Source: CAYSCX01 sp964429575 (GTDB taxonomy: Bacteria; Desulfobacterota; Binatia; Binatales; Binataceae). Taken from it: a stretch of 64,000 nt of DNA. A program made the translations under genes and the position numbers. The stretch is taken from assembly GCA_964429575.1 (NCBI GenBank), contig CAYSCX010000004.1:1-64000 (forward strand), given 5' to 3'. Below are positions 24,640-34,020 of the stretch, in pieces. The notes below the pieces were generated by a model. That model was not told the DNA's origin. It saw only the letters and a list, made by a program, of their open reading frames with translations, and made no database searches. Each line of letters begins with the position of its first letter. Position 1 is the stretch's first letter.

Positions 24640-26667
24640 CTACGCGCTCTCCTCCTCTGCCTCCTGCAACGTCGCGGTGGGCAGAATCTCGACCGGGACG
24701 TCTTCGAGAAATCGCGATACGCGTCCCAATGTGTAACCGAAGCTCCGGTCGAACATGTAAATCGGGTAGCTGAGGTACAGCTCGTCGCGCGCGCGCGTCG
24801 CCGCGACGTACATCAGGCGCCGTTCCTCTTCGAGTTCGTCCTCTCCGACGCTCTGGGGCGCCGGAAACCGTCCGTCCGCCGCCCACATCAGAAACACGAC
24901 CCGCCATTCAAGCCCCTTCGCCGAGTGGATCGTGCTCAAGGTGACGTAGCCCTCATCCGGATCGGTCGCGAGCACTCCGCCGATCGAATCGCTGGGCGGC
25001 TCAAGAGCCATGTCGGCGAGCATCGAGTCGAGCGCGCGGTACCGAAGCGTCAGGTCCTGGAAATGCTCCAAGTCGCGCTCGCGCTTCGGGTAATCATCAG
25101 GATACGCATCGCGCATCACCGGCAAGTAGTACTCGAGCGTGAGTGCAATCTGGTCGGGCGGCTTCAGCGATTCGCCGCCGAGTTCGCCCATCAGCTTGGA
25201 GAGCCGCCCAAGCGCGCCCGAATCGGCCGCGCGCGCACCGGCCGTCACTGCGCCGGCGAGTGCATCGGCGGGATTGGGCGCGTTGACGACCACCTCGATC
25301 AGCCGCTCTGCGGTGCGCTGTCCAACGCCCTTCACCAGGGTCAGCACTCGCAGCCACGACACCGCGTCGGCCGGGTTTGCGATCACGCGCAGGTGCGCGA
25401 GCACGTCCTTGATGTGCGCGGTTTCGATGAACTTGAAGCCGCCGCGCTTTACGAACGGAATGTCGCGCCGCTGGAGTTCAAGCTCAAGGTCAAATGAATG
25501 GAAGCTCGAACGGAACAGTACGGCGATTTCACTCAACCCCACACCCTCTTCGCGCAGCTCCAGGATTTTTTGCGCGATGAAGCGCGACTGCATGTGCTCG
25601 TCTTGCGCTCGAACCAGCAGCGGACGGAATCCGCCCTCGCGCCGCGTGAACAGGATCTTGGTGTATTTCTCGCCTGCGCGCGAAATCACGTCGTTGGCGA
25701 CGTCGAGGATTCCCTGCAGCGATCGGTAATTCTCCTCCAGCTTCACGATCCGCGCGCCGGGAAACAGTGTCGGGAAGTCCATGATGTTGCGGAAGTTCGC
25801 GCCGCGGAACGAGTAGATCGACTGCGCATCGTCGCCCACCGCCATCACGTTTTGATGCGCGGCTCCCAGCAGCCGCACCAGTTCGGCCTGTATTTGGTTG
25901 GTGTCCTGGTACTCGTCGATCATGATGTAACGGTAGGTGTCGCTCAGGCGCCGCCGGATGTTCTCCTGCGAATCCAGCAGCTCTGCCAGCCGGTAGAGCA
26001 GGTCGTCATAGTCGAGCAACCCGCGCTCGCGCTTGTAAGAGTCGTACGCGTCGGCGAGCTTCACAATTTCCGTCGAGTGTTCGAGCAGGTGGGGAAAATC
26101 CAGCTCGAGCTCGTCCGCCAGCGCGCGCCGCTTGTTGCGCGCCATGCTGATCGCCTCAGCCAGCGTGCTCTTCTTGGGGAACCGGCGCTCGCGCGATGCG
26201 AGTCCCATGCGCGCGCGCAAAAGGTTGAGCACATCCTCCATGTCCGAGCGATCCAGAATCGTGAAGTTGGGTTTGATGCCGATGGGTTCGCCGAACCGCC
26301 GCAGCACCGTGTTCGCGAATGAATGAAACGTTCCGCCTGCGACCTGGCGCGTGCGATCACCAACCAACAGCTCGGCGCGCCGCAACATCTCCTGTGCCGC
26401 GCGCCGCGTGAACGTGAGCAGCAGGATCGCTCCCGCAGGAACGCCCGCCTCGATCAGCCGCGCGACCCGGTATATCAGCGTACGAGTCTTGCCGGAGCCC
26501 GCACCCGCAACCACCAGCAGTGGGCCGTCGCGATGCGTGACGGCCTCGTACTGCGCAGGATTGAGAACCTCGGCGTATTTGATCCGGAAACTGCTCGCAT
26601 CGGCCGCGCCGTGCGAGTCGCGAAGTATGATTACCTTGTCCGCCACGGCCGGGCGAAATTCTATCAC
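24640..26667 (-). CDS. UvrD/PcrA-family ATP-dependent DNA helicase
   Basis: A superfamily 1A 3'-5' helicase of 675 residues. Motifs in order: Q-motif LNPAQYEAV, Walker A AGAGSGKTRTL, Ia TFTRRAAQEM, motif II IDEYQDTN, motif III VGDDAQSIYSFRGA, motif IV ENYRS, motif V TIHSAKGLEW and motif VI LMYVAATRARDELYLS. It is a little shorter than UvrD and lacks the long C-terminal extension. GTG 26667 is the start in the frame; homology begins near residue 30, so a later start is possible. No partner gene suggests a special repair role. Confidence 0.93.
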   Translation of the reverse strand: MIEFRPAVADKVIILRDSHGAADASSFRIKYAEVLNPAQYEAVTHRDGPLLVVAGAGSGKTRTLIYRVARLIEAGVPAGAILLLTFTRRAAQEMLRRAELLVGDRTRQVAGGTFHSFANTVLRRFGEPIGIKPNFTILDRSDMEDVLNLLRARMGLASRERRFPKKSTLAEAISMARNKRRALADELELDFPHLLEHSTEIVKLADAYDSYKRERGLLDYDDLLYRLAELLDSQENIRRRLSDTYRYIMIDEYQDTNQIQAELVRLLGAAHQNVMAVGDDAQSIYSFRGANFRNIMDFPTLFPGARIVKLEENYRSLQGILDVANDVISRAGEKYTKILFTRREGGFRPLLVRAQDEHMQSRFIAQKILELREEGVGLSEIAVLFRSSFHSFDLELELQRRDIPFVKRGGFKFIETAHIKDVLAHLRVIANPADAVSWLRVLTLVKGVGQRTAERLIEVVVNAPNPADALAGAVTAGARAADSGALGRLSKLMGELGGESLKPPDQIALTLEYYLPVMRDAYPDDYPKRERDLEHFQDLTLRYRALDSMLADMALEPPSDSIGGVLATDPDEGYVTLSTIHSAKGLEWRVVFLMWAADGRFPAPQSVGEDELEEERRLMYVAATRARDELYLSYPIYMFDRSFGYTLGRVSRFLEDVPVEILPTATLQEAEEESA

Positions 26668-26692
26668 GGCGCGGCGGGCAGCCGGCGCCCGG

Positions 26693-27139
26693 TCACGGAA
26701 GCGTCGGAACCCCTTGGGCGGGCGGGGTTTGCGCTCCCTCTTTGTAGATGTCGTCCATGATGGTGCCCCATGAATCGGGACCCGAGCCCGTCGAAGGCGC
26801 GGACGGCGCCGAACCTCCCGCGACCGGCGATGCGATCGTCGTATCGACTTTGATCCGGTTGATGAGCGTCACCCGCGGATCGTTGAGGTACTTGAGCGCC
26901 ATCTCGCCGGCGCTGACCGCCGCCGAGTCGGTCGCGGCAAAGCCATAGAGCACTGCGCGCTGGCTGCCGTCGCTGCCGTCGGACACTTCCGCGCCAACCA
27001 ACGGCAGCATGTTGTTGTGAAGATAATTCGTCAGTCCATCACTCTGCGGCTGATCGACCGTGTAGCTCTGCGCCGCCGCACGCGCGGCAGTGGCAATGAT
27101 CAGTGCGAATACCAAGAGCGTCAATGCGATGTGCTTCAT
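26693..27139 (-). CDS. Secreted protein of unknown function
   Basis: A 148-residue protein with a clear Sec signal peptide (MKHIALTLLVFALIIATAAR, then AAAQ). The mature part contains LTNYLHNNMLPLVGAEV, RAVLYGFAATDSAAVSAGE and a low-complexity Ser/Pro/Gly-rich C-terminal region ending PPAQGVPTLP. No family is recognised. The order of a short alpha/beta unit (VLYGFAAT, DPRVTLINRIKV) hints at a small periplasmic fold. ATG 27139 is chosen because it gives the signal peptide; the frame extends to 27187. Confidence 0.65.
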   Translation of the reverse strand: MKHIALTLLVFALIIATAARAAAQSYTVDQPQSDGLTNYLHNNMLPLVGAEVSDGSDGSQRAVLYGFAATDSAAVSAGEMALKYLNDPRVTLINRIKVDTTIASPVAGGSAPSAPSTGSGPDSWGTIMDDIYKEGAQTPPAQGVPTLP

Positions 27140-27293
27140 TTGATCATCACCCGCGAGGCGGCGATCCAGCATAGCGGCCGGACGCATCGAAGTCGCGTCC
27201 GAATAATGCGTCGCCCCGCGACGGGGGTGAGTGCGCGGGGCGCCGCTGCCGGGGATTAGGCGGGATAATCCCTCAGGGAAACACGATCATTCG

Positions 27294-28814
27294 CTACCAA
27301 GCGACCTGGACCCGCGTCTCGATCACGCTGTCGTCCTGCTTGTCTCGGCCGTCCGTGTTGCCACCGTTGAAGCTGGTGCGTGCGTAATTCACCTCGGCCT
27401 TCAAATTGTCATTCAGATACCAGTTGAGGCCGATTGCATACGCCTTCGCACCGCGCGCAGACTTGGTGATGTCCGCATATCCGAGCTTGAACGCGTCGCC
27501 ATCGACGCCGAGTTGGCTCCACCGGCCGATAAGCGCGAGCGCTCCCCAAGTGCCCTTGAACGGATCGAACGGCTCCTTGGGAATCACGTTTTTGTCGTAC
27601 TTGAGATCCTCGCCCGTCAGCACGTAGCCGGCCTGGACCTGATACGCCCAGTTGGTAAGATTCATTTTCGGACCATTGGCGGCCGAGAAAGTCACGCGCT
27701 GCGTGCTTTGACCGTACTCGGCAATCAGCAGGAAAGGCCCGTAGAAGTAGTAGAACTGTGGATCGACCCTCCACCTTTGCCCGCTCGCTGACGCCTTTGA
27801 GCTGTAACTGAAAAAGGTCAGCCTGCCGTCATCAGTGTACATCGGAAGAGCGCCGCGCTCGTCACCGTACGTCGACGCGACGCCGACGCCGAAGTTCTGG
27901 CCGTACTCCTGAATCGTCGATTCCGAAATCCATCGGAGCGGATGGATGAACACGCGGCCCGCGAAGTCCTTCGCTGAATTCGTATCGGTGTCGATCGCGC
28001 TCGCACGGTCCGGTACGCCGTTGAAGACGCCCAGCTGGTACAAGAATGCGCCGTCGCAGAGTTGACCATGGACCATGCCGCCGACGTCGCGTTCGGGTTG
28101 GACGTTCTGGAGAAGCGACCGTTCGATAAAGAGCATTCTGCTCGACGACGACAGCACCTCGAGTCCCACCGGCACCTTGAACTTGCCGACGCGCAGCCGC
28201 GCCATCTTGGTGTAGTCGGCCTCAATGTACATATCCTTGTCGGACAACGTGCCCTCGCCGAAGTCAGGCTCTACCTCGATTTTGAAGTACTTCCAAAGTG
28301 TGGCGTGGATCTCCGGACGAATACGCCGAAGCAGAAACGTGCTCCCCGACGACGGTTTATCGCCCGTGGTGTACCAGCGGCTGTCGAACTGCATGTAGCC
28401 AGTCAACTTGAGCTCGAAATCACCGTCCTCAGACTCCAGCAGGAATCCCTTCTTGCTCGCCTGCACCTTCGCGGGCAGCCACTTGTACACATTGTTCTTC
28501 ATCTCGGAGCGCAGCGTCTCTTCGGCAGTGGTTACCGAGTTGAGCGCTTTGTCCGCCTTGGAATCCGCCTGCGCCGCCCTGGCCCCGGCTTCTTCAATCT
28601 GCCTGCTCAATTCGGGAAGCGCGGCCACCGGCAGATCAAGCGGCGTGCGCCCCGGTCCCGGCTTTGCGAACACCTGGCCGCTCTTTTCGTCAACGTAGAG
28701 CTTCAGGTTTCGCCCGGCCGCTTCGCCCGCCCACGCGCGGCCAAGCGGCATCGCTACCAGGATCGCAAGTGCCAGAATGACCCTCGCAATAGTCCGAATC
28801 CTCTCCTGTGTCAT
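27294..28814 (-). CDS. OprO/OprP-type porin
   Basis: An outer-membrane beta-barrel of the phosphate-selective porin O/P family (506 residues). A signal peptide (ILALAILVAMPLGRAWA) is followed by an N-terminal periplasmic region with coiled-coil (about residues 55-100). The barrel begins near LKLTGYMQFDSRWY and has FLLRRIRPEIHATLWKYF, the usual RRxRxxxxG start, and LRVGKFKVPVG. It ends with the terminal-strand residues TRVQVAW. GGGAGG lies 7 bases before ATG 28814. Substrate specificity cannot be read; no phosphate-regulon gene is nearby. The interval to the secreted-protein gene contains GC-rich hairpins that may stop transcription. Confidence 0.87.
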   Translation of the reverse strand: MTQERIRTIARVILALAILVAMPLGRAWAGEAAGRNLKLYVDEKSGQVFAKPGPGRTPLDLPVAALPELSRQIEEAGARAAQADSKADKALNSVTTAEETLRSEMKNNVYKWLPAKVQASKKGFLLESEDGDFELKLTGYMQFDSRWYTTGDKPSSGSTFLLRRIRPEIHATLWKYFKIEVEPDFGEGTLSDKDMYIEADYTKMARLRVGKFKVPVGLEVLSSSSRMLFIERSLLQNVQPERDVGGMVHGQLCDGAFLYQLGVFNGVPDRASAIDTDTNSAKDFAGRVFIHPLRWISESTIQEYGQNFGVGVASTYGDERGALPMYTDDGRLTFFSYSSKASASGQRWRVDPQFYYFYGPFLLIAEYGQSTQRVTFSAANGPKMNLTNWAYQVQAGYVLTGEDLKYDKNVIPKEPFDPFKGTWGALALIGRWSQLGVDGDAFKLGYADITKSARGAKAYAIGLNWYLNDNLKAEVNYARTSFNGGNTDGRDKQDDSVIETRVQVAW

Positions 28815-29016
28815 CGAGATCCCTCCCGTTCGACTCGTCAACAACGATGCGGTCCAGGCGCGCGCACCGGGGCTTCGCCCGCACGGTGCGATCACGCCGC
28901 AAAGTAGTATTCGAACGTTACGCAGGAATGAATCGACGCTTTCCCGGACATGAAATCGGCGCTGCGATTGCGTGACCGCATACCTGCCAATCTATTTGCG
29001 TTCGTTGCCGAGGCGG

Positions 29017-31374
29017 ATGAGAATCTCCGCGCCGACGCTCGCTGCAGGCGGAAATGTGATCGTGAAAGCGCTCGAGGGAACCAACGTCGTCGAGGTCAGT
29101 TCGAACCTCGGCGTTGCGTACGCGGCGATGCTCTTGGCGGAGCAGGGTGCGCGCGTCATCAAGGTCGAGCCGCCCTCGGGCGCGCCCGGGCGCGGCACGC
29201 CACATTTCGCCGTTCTCAACCGCTCGAAACGCTCAGCGTGTTTCGATGTTGATTCACCGGCCGGACGCGAACGCCTCGCCGGCCTCATCCGCGCGGCCGA
29301 CATCGTAGTCACCGGCGCGACACCCAAGCGGTTGACCGCGTTGGGACTCGATTACGCGGCGGTCGCGAAGCTCAATCGACGCATCATCGCGCTGAATATT
29401 CCCGCATTCGGCAGCCGCGGTCCCGACGCCGACCTCGATGCAAACGATGACCTGGTCGCGGCTCGCAGCGGAATCACCGGTAGCCAGTGGGCGCGAAGCG
29501 GCAACCCGGTCGCGCTGACGTTTCCGGCCTCGAGCTACTCGGCCGGAGTTCTGGGTGCGACTGCAGCCGCGGCGGCGCTCTACGCTCGCGGCGCCGATGG
29601 CGAAGGGCAAGCAATCGAGGTTTCGTTGCTCGCGGGCGCATTCTCGCTGCAAACCGGCGGTATCCTGCGTCACGCAAAGATGCAGCGGCTCTATCACGGC
29701 CCGCAGGATCCGCTCGGCCCGATCCCGTGCTACCGGCTGTTCGAGGCGTCCGACGAGCGCTACCTGTTCATCGCGTGCGGAAACTCGACTTTCTGGGGCA
29801 AATTTGCGATCGCGATCGAGCGCCCCGAGCTGGTCTCCGATCCACGCTTCGAGGCTGCGCCGTGGGGAATTCCGCAAGAACATTGGCAGACTCTCAAGGA
29901 CATACTCGAACCCATCATCCGCACGCGGCCGCGTGAGGAGTGGCTGAGGATTCTGCGCGAGAACGACATCCCGTGCGCCGCCGTTACGACGCGCGCGGAG
30001 TTCATCGACGATCCGCAAGTGCGCGCTCTCAACATGCGCCGCGAAATCGACGACCCCGTGCTCGGCTCTACCGTGCAGATGGGCGTGCCCGTGACGCTCA
30101 ACGACACGCCCGGCGAGATCGTCGGACCGGCGCCGCGCGCCGGTGATGACGGCGCCGGCCTCGCCCTGACCAGTGGGCCGCCGAAGCTGTTAGCGCCGCG
30201 TCGCGTGCGCGACACAACGAGAGGTCCGCTCGCTGGAGCGCTCGTCCTCGACTTCGCGAGTTACATCGCGGGCGCGTATGGCCCGATGATTCTCGCGCAG
30301 CTCGGAGCCGACGTGATCAAAATCGAAAGCCTCGCCGGCGATTCGTTCCGCGCCTTCGGCTTCGGATTCCTCGGCTGGAATCAAGGGAAGCGTGGACTTG
30401 CGCTCGACCTGACCACTCCCGAAGGTCGCGACATTGTGCTGGGACTTGCCGAGAAGGCCGACATGGTGGTCGAGAATCTCCGCCCCGGCCGGATGCGTCG
30501 CTACGGTTTCGATTACCAAACGCTTGCCGCGCGGAACCGGCGCCTCATCTATATGTCCGTCAACTCGTTTGGCAACCAAGGCCCCGAGCACAATCAGCCC
30601 GGCTTCGACCCGCTGTTGCAGGCGCGTTCGGGCGTGATGGCGGCGCAGGGCGGACCGCATGGACACCCTGTTTATCTGACCTGCGCAATCTGCGACTACG
30701 GCGCTGCGATGCTCTCCGCGCTCGGATGTGTGCTCGCTCTCAACGCCCGCGACCGTACCGGCCGCGGCCAGTTTTGTGAGACATCACTCTTGCAGGCGTC
30801 AATCGCATTCCAAGCCGGCGAGTATGTGTTCTACGACGGCCGCCCCGGCATGGAGAATGGCGGCGCGGAGTCCCGTGGACGCTCGGCGCTCGCGCGCGCG
30901 TACCAGTGCCGCGATGGCGAGTGGCTGTTTGTGTCGCTGTCCGAGCCGCAGGAATGGGCCGCGCTACGAACAATGCATGCTTCGTTGCCGCCGCTGACGT
31001 TCGATGAAGCTCTCAAGGAGCCCAGCGAGGGCAAACTCGCTGCGGCGCTGGCGGAGGAGTTTGCACGAATCGATCGCGCCGACGCGCTCGCGACGCTCGC
31101 CCGCATCGGTGTGGCGGCGTCACGGGTCAATCACTTCCACGATTTGTTCGATGATCCACAAGTAGCGGCCAACGAACTCATCGCGGAGTTCGATCACGCG
31201 CAATGGGGCAAGGTGCGACAGACCGGACTGCTCGCGAAGTTCTCCACAACACCGGGGCGCGTCCAACACGCCGCACCTCTGCTCGGCGAACACACCGATG
31301 AAATTCTCCGCGGCCTGCTCGGATACGATCCCGCCAGAATCGCGATGCTCCGAGCTGCGGGTGTGGTGAAATAG
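29017..31374 (+). CDS. Double-domain family III CoA-transferase (CaiB/BaiF type)
   Basis: A 785-residue fusion of two CaiB-type halves. The N-terminal half (about 1-390) begins LEGTNVVEVSSNLGVAYAAM and has EQGARVIKVEPPSG. The C-terminal half (about 400-785) begins LAGALVLDFASYIAGAYGPM and has QLGADVIKIESLAGD. The catalytic Asp of family III enzymes is present in the second half (Asp560, in CAICDYGAAML). The aligned site in the first half is Ser173 (in FPASSYSAGV). Only the second half should form the aspartyl-CoA thioester; the first may be structural. ATG 29017 has GAGG 7 bases upstream; a GTG near 29059 is an alternative. It heads a co-directional cluster ending at 34800. Confidence 0.9.
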   Translation: MRISAPTLAAGGNVIVKALEGTNVVEVSSNLGVAYAAMLLAEQGARVIKVEPPSGAPGRGTPHFAVLNRSKRSACFDVDSPAGRERLAGLIRAADIVVTGATPKRLTALGLDYAAVAKLNRRIIALNIPAFGSRGPDADLDANDDLVAARSGITGSQWARSGNPVALTFPASSYSAGVLGATAAAAALYARGADGEGQAIEVSLLAGAFSLQTGGILRHAKMQRLYHGPQDPLGPIPCYRLFEASDERYLFIACGNSTFWGKFAIAIERPELVSDPRFEAAPWGIPQEHWQTLKDILEPIIRTRPREEWLRILRENDIPCAAVTTRAEFIDDPQVRALNMRREIDDPVLGSTVQMGVPVTLNDTPGEIVGPAPRAGDDGAGLALTSGPPKLLAPRRVRDTTRGPLAGALVLDFASYIAGAYGPMILAQLGADVIKIESLAGDSFRAFGFGFLGWNQGKRGLALDLTTPEGRDIVLGLAEKADMVVENLRPGRMRRYGFDYQTLAARNRRLIYMSVNSFGNQGPEHNQPGFDPLLQARSGVMAAQGGPHGHPVYLTCAICDYGAAMLSALGCVLALNARDRTGRGQFCETSLLQASIAFQAGEYVFYDGRPGMENGGAESRGRSALARAYQCRDGEWLFVSLSEPQEWAALRTMHASLPPLTFDEALKEPSEGKLAAALAEEFARIDRADALATLARIGVAASRVNHFHDLFDDPQVAANELIAEFDHAQWGKVRQTGLLAKFSTTPGRVQHAAPLLGEHTDEILRGLLGYDPARIAMLRAAGVVK

Positions 31375-31383
31375 GCGCTGCTC

Positions 31384-32352
31384 GTGTCCAAACTCGGAAT
31401 TTCCATCGCAACATTCTCCGGCATTCCGTATGCCGACTACGTGCGCCTCGCGTGCGAAGCCGAAGACGCGGGCTTCGCGGCCGTCATGTCGCCCGAAGGA
31501 AACAACGACGTGCTGATGTGCCTTCACGGCGTCGCCAAGGCCACCTCGCGCATCAAGCTCGCCAGCTTCATTGCCAACATCTATTACCGCGAGCCGGTCC
31601 TGTGCGCCGCGGCGGCGGAGATGCTCCAGACTGAGTCGAACGGGCGCTTCATCCTCGGCCTCGGTACGAGCCATCGCCCCGCACTCGACGCACTCGGCAT
31701 CGAACGCGGCGACGCGCGCGCGCGGCTGCGCCATTACGTCGACGTGGTCCGGCGGGCCCATCGCGGCGAGCCGCTTGCGGCCACGGGCATCCGCGTGCGC
31801 GCTCCGGCGACGCCGGTGCCAATTCATTTCGGCGCGCTGGTCAAGGAGACGGCGCGGCTTGCCGGTGAGATCGCTGACGGTGTGATGCTTTACATCGCGC
31901 CGCCGGATCGCATGCGAATGATGATCGACACGGCGCGCGCGCAGGTGCAGCGCCACGGCCGCAAGGCGTCCGACTTTTCGATCACGACCGCATTCCCCGT
32001 GTTCCTTGCCGACGATCGAAAAAGCGCACTCGAGGCCGCGCGGCGTGGTCTGTTCTTCTACGCCGCGCTGCCGTTCTACAACCGCGTGATTGCCAAGGCT
32101 GGATTCGAGACCGAAGCGAGCGCGATCGCATCCGCGACCTCGCGTGGCGAGTTTGCTGGCGCAGCTGCCGCGATGAGCGATCGGCTGGTCGACTGGCTCG
32201 CAGCCATCGGACCCGCCGAGCACTGTCGCGAACGGCTCGCGCAATATCGCGCGCTCGATCCCGACCTCGCAGTGATTGCTCCCAACCCGGTCGGCGAGGA
32301 CTATCCCGCGGCAGTGCGCCGTGCGATTAAGGTCTTCTCACAGGCGAAGTGA
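31384..32352 (+). CDS. LLM-class flavin-dependent oxidoreductase
   Basis: A 322-residue luciferase-like TIM-barrel enzyme, probably F420- or FMN-dependent. It starts LGISIATFSGIPYADYVRLA, then has MSPEGNNDVLMCLHG, GRFILGLGTSHRPALDALG and PVPIHFGALVKETARLAGEI with ADGVML. The substrate is unknown. It lies 9 bases after the CoA-transferase gene, so they are co-transcribed; start GTG 31384 has no strong ribosome site, consistent with coupling. This is the second LLM enzyme in the window, and unlike the one at 22.5 kb it is intact. Confidence 0.88.
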   Translation: MSKLGISIATFSGIPYADYVRLACEAEDAGFAAVMSPEGNNDVLMCLHGVAKATSRIKLASFIANIYYREPVLCAAAAEMLQTESNGRFILGLGTSHRPALDALGIERGDARARLRHYVDVVRRAHRGEPLAATGIRVRAPATPVPIHFGALVKETARLAGEIADGVMLYIAPPDRMRMMIDTARAQVQRHGRKASDFSITTAFPVFLADDRKSALEAARRGLFFYAALPFYNRVIAKAGFETEASAIASATSRGEFAGAAAAMSDRLVDWLAAIGPAEHCRERLAQYRALDPDLAVIAPNPVGEDYPAAVRRAIKVFSQAK

Positions 32353-32375
32353 CATCCAAATGATGGAGAACCGAC

Positions 32376-32585
32376 ATGGCTGACCTCAGCGGTGAAACCG
32401 TGCGCAAGATCCTCATCGAAGTGTACGGCTACGACATCGCGCCGGCCGACGCGGACGTGTTGGCGCGCCGCGCGAGGCCGACGCTGGAGGCGGCACGGCG
32501 CCTCAGCACGCTCGGCCTCGATGGCGTTGAGCAGCCGTTCAGTTTCGCCGTGCTGCTCGCCGAGGCGCAACGCATCAAAAGGTAA
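32376..32585 (+). CDS. Small AtzG-like protein preceding an amidase
   Basis: A 69-residue helical protein (TVRKILIEVYGYDIAPADAD, RARPTLEAARRLSTLGLDGV). Its size and position immediately before an amidase-signature gene resemble AtzG, which forms a GatC-like complex with the amidase AtzE, and GatC itself. The C-terminal half ends EQPFSFAVLLAEAQRIKR, where AtzG-type proteins have an EPAxxF stretch; the match is loose. It ends 3 bases before the amidase start, so co-expression is very likely. Role as amidase partner is inferred from size and context only. Confidence 0.6.
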   Translation: MADLSGETVRKILIEVYGYDIAPADADVLARRARPTLEAARRLSTLGLDGVEQPFSFAVLLAEAQRIKR

Positions 32586-32588
32586 CCC

Positions 32589-34001
32589 ATGGCGCACTCA
32601 TACGACGATCTTCTTTCCTTTGATGTCGCGCAGCTGTCGGAAAAGCTCCGCGCGCGCGAGGTGTCTCCGGTTGAAGTCACCGAGGCGTACCTCCGTCAGA
32701 TCGAAAAGCACAACACGACGCTGCGGTCCTACATCACCGTAACCGACGACCTCGCGCGCAAGGCCGCGCGCCGTGCGGAGACGGAGATCGTCGCGGGCAA
32801 GTGGAAGGGTCCGTTCCATGGGGTGCCGATCGCGCTCAAGGATCTTCTCTACACCAAGGGCATTCTGACTACCGGCGGTTCAAAGATTCTCGGCGACTTC
32901 AAGCCAACTTTCGACGCGACGGTGTGGACCAAACTGAAACGCGCCGGCGCGATCCTGCTTGGTAAACTCAATCTCCACGAATTCGCCTATGGGATTACAT
33001 CGACCAACCCCCATTACGGTGCGTGCCGCAATCCGTATGCGACCGACCGAATCCCGGGCGGCTCGAGCGGCGGGTCCGCTGCGGCAATCGTCGCGAAGAT
33101 GGCCGCGGCGACCATCGGCAGCGACACCGGTGGATCGATTCGCATCCCTGCGGCGCTGTGCGGATGCGTCGGGCTGAAACCCACCTGGAGCCGCGTCAGC
33201 CGCTACGGCGTGATTCCGCTCTCCGCGACGCTCGACCACGTCGGCCCGATCACGCGCTCGGTTCGCGACGCCGCATTGATGCTACGGGTAATCGCGGGGC
33301 GCGATCCGAACGATTCGACCTCGAGCCGTGAGAAGGTGCCTGATTACGCAAAGGCGTGCGACGGCGGCATCTCTGGAATGCGCATCGGCGTCATCCGCGA
33401 ACTGACGAGTGAACTCTCCGAGGATGTCGCGCGATCGTTCGACGGCGCGCTTGCGACGCTCCGCTCGCTTGGCGCCACAGTTGACGAGGTGTCGATTCCG
33501 TCCCTCCCGCATGCGGGTGCGGTCAGCGGAATCATCACGTGGGCGGAGGCGCTTGAGTACCACGAGGAGTGGATGCGCACGCGGGCGCAGGACTACGGCG
33601 AGGATGTCCGCTGGCTGCTGGAGATTGGCATGATCATGCCCGCGGCGACCTACGTGCGTGCACAGCGCGCACGCGCACGCATACTGGCCGACGCGCTTAA
33701 GGCGCATGACAACCACGATGTGCTGATCGCACCGGCCAGCGCGATCGTCGCGCCGCCCATCCGTGAGACCAGCATGCTCGACCCGGGGCCGCTGTTCGAC
33801 GTGGTGCGCTCAATCCTGCGCTTCACATCCGCGTTCGACGTGACCGGTCAGCCCGCGCTTGCAATTCCAACCGGCCTTTCGCCCGGCGGCCTGCCGATCT
33901 CAATGCAGATCATCGGCCGGCTGTTCGACGAACCAGCGGTGCTGCGCGTCGCCGCGGCGTACGAGGCGGCGCGCGGTCCGCTTGCTCCGCCAACCTTGTA
34001 G
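32589..34001 (+). CDS. Amidase-signature family hydrolase (GatA/AtzE-like)
   Basis: A 470-residue amidase-signature enzyme with the Ser-cisSer-Lys triad in place: Lys in GVPIALKDLLYTKG, the Gly/Ser-rich RIPGGSSGGSAAAIVAK, and DTGGSIRIPAALCG holding the nucleophile Ser. It resembles GatA, but a GatB gene is not nearby and the preceding small protein is only loosely GatC-like, so a catabolic amidase (for example acting on a carbamoyl or amide intermediate) is more probable. ATG 32589 follows the stop of the small gene by 3 bases. It belongs to the 29-34.8 kb cluster. Confidence 0.88.
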   Translation: MAHSYDDLLSFDVAQLSEKLRAREVSPVEVTEAYLRQIEKHNTTLRSYITVTDDLARKAARRAETEIVAGKWKGPFHGVPIALKDLLYTKGILTTGGSKILGDFKPTFDATVWTKLKRAGAILLGKLNLHEFAYGITSTNPHYGACRNPYATDRIPGGSSGGSAAAIVAKMAAATIGSDTGGSIRIPAALCGCVGLKPTWSRVSRYGVIPLSATLDHVGPITRSVRDAALMLRVIAGRDPNDSTSSREKVPDYAKACDGGISGMRIGVIRELTSELSEDVARSFDGALATLRSLGATVDEVSIPSLPHAGAVSGIITWAEALEYHEEWMRTRAQDYGEDVRWLLEIGMIMPAATYVRAQRARARILADALKAHDNHDVLIAPASAIVAPPIRETSMLDPGPLFDVVRSILRFTSAFDVTGQPALAIPTGLSPGGLPISMQIIGRLFDEPAVLRVAAAYEAARGPLAPPTL

Positions 34002-34020
34002 CGAAAGCGGAAATACCAAC

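Noticed and set aside
32376..34001. GatC-GatA of a tRNA amidotransferase
   Set aside because: No gatB is adjacent, the small protein matches GatC only loosely, and the neighbours are catabolic in type; a catabolic amidase fits better, although not proven.
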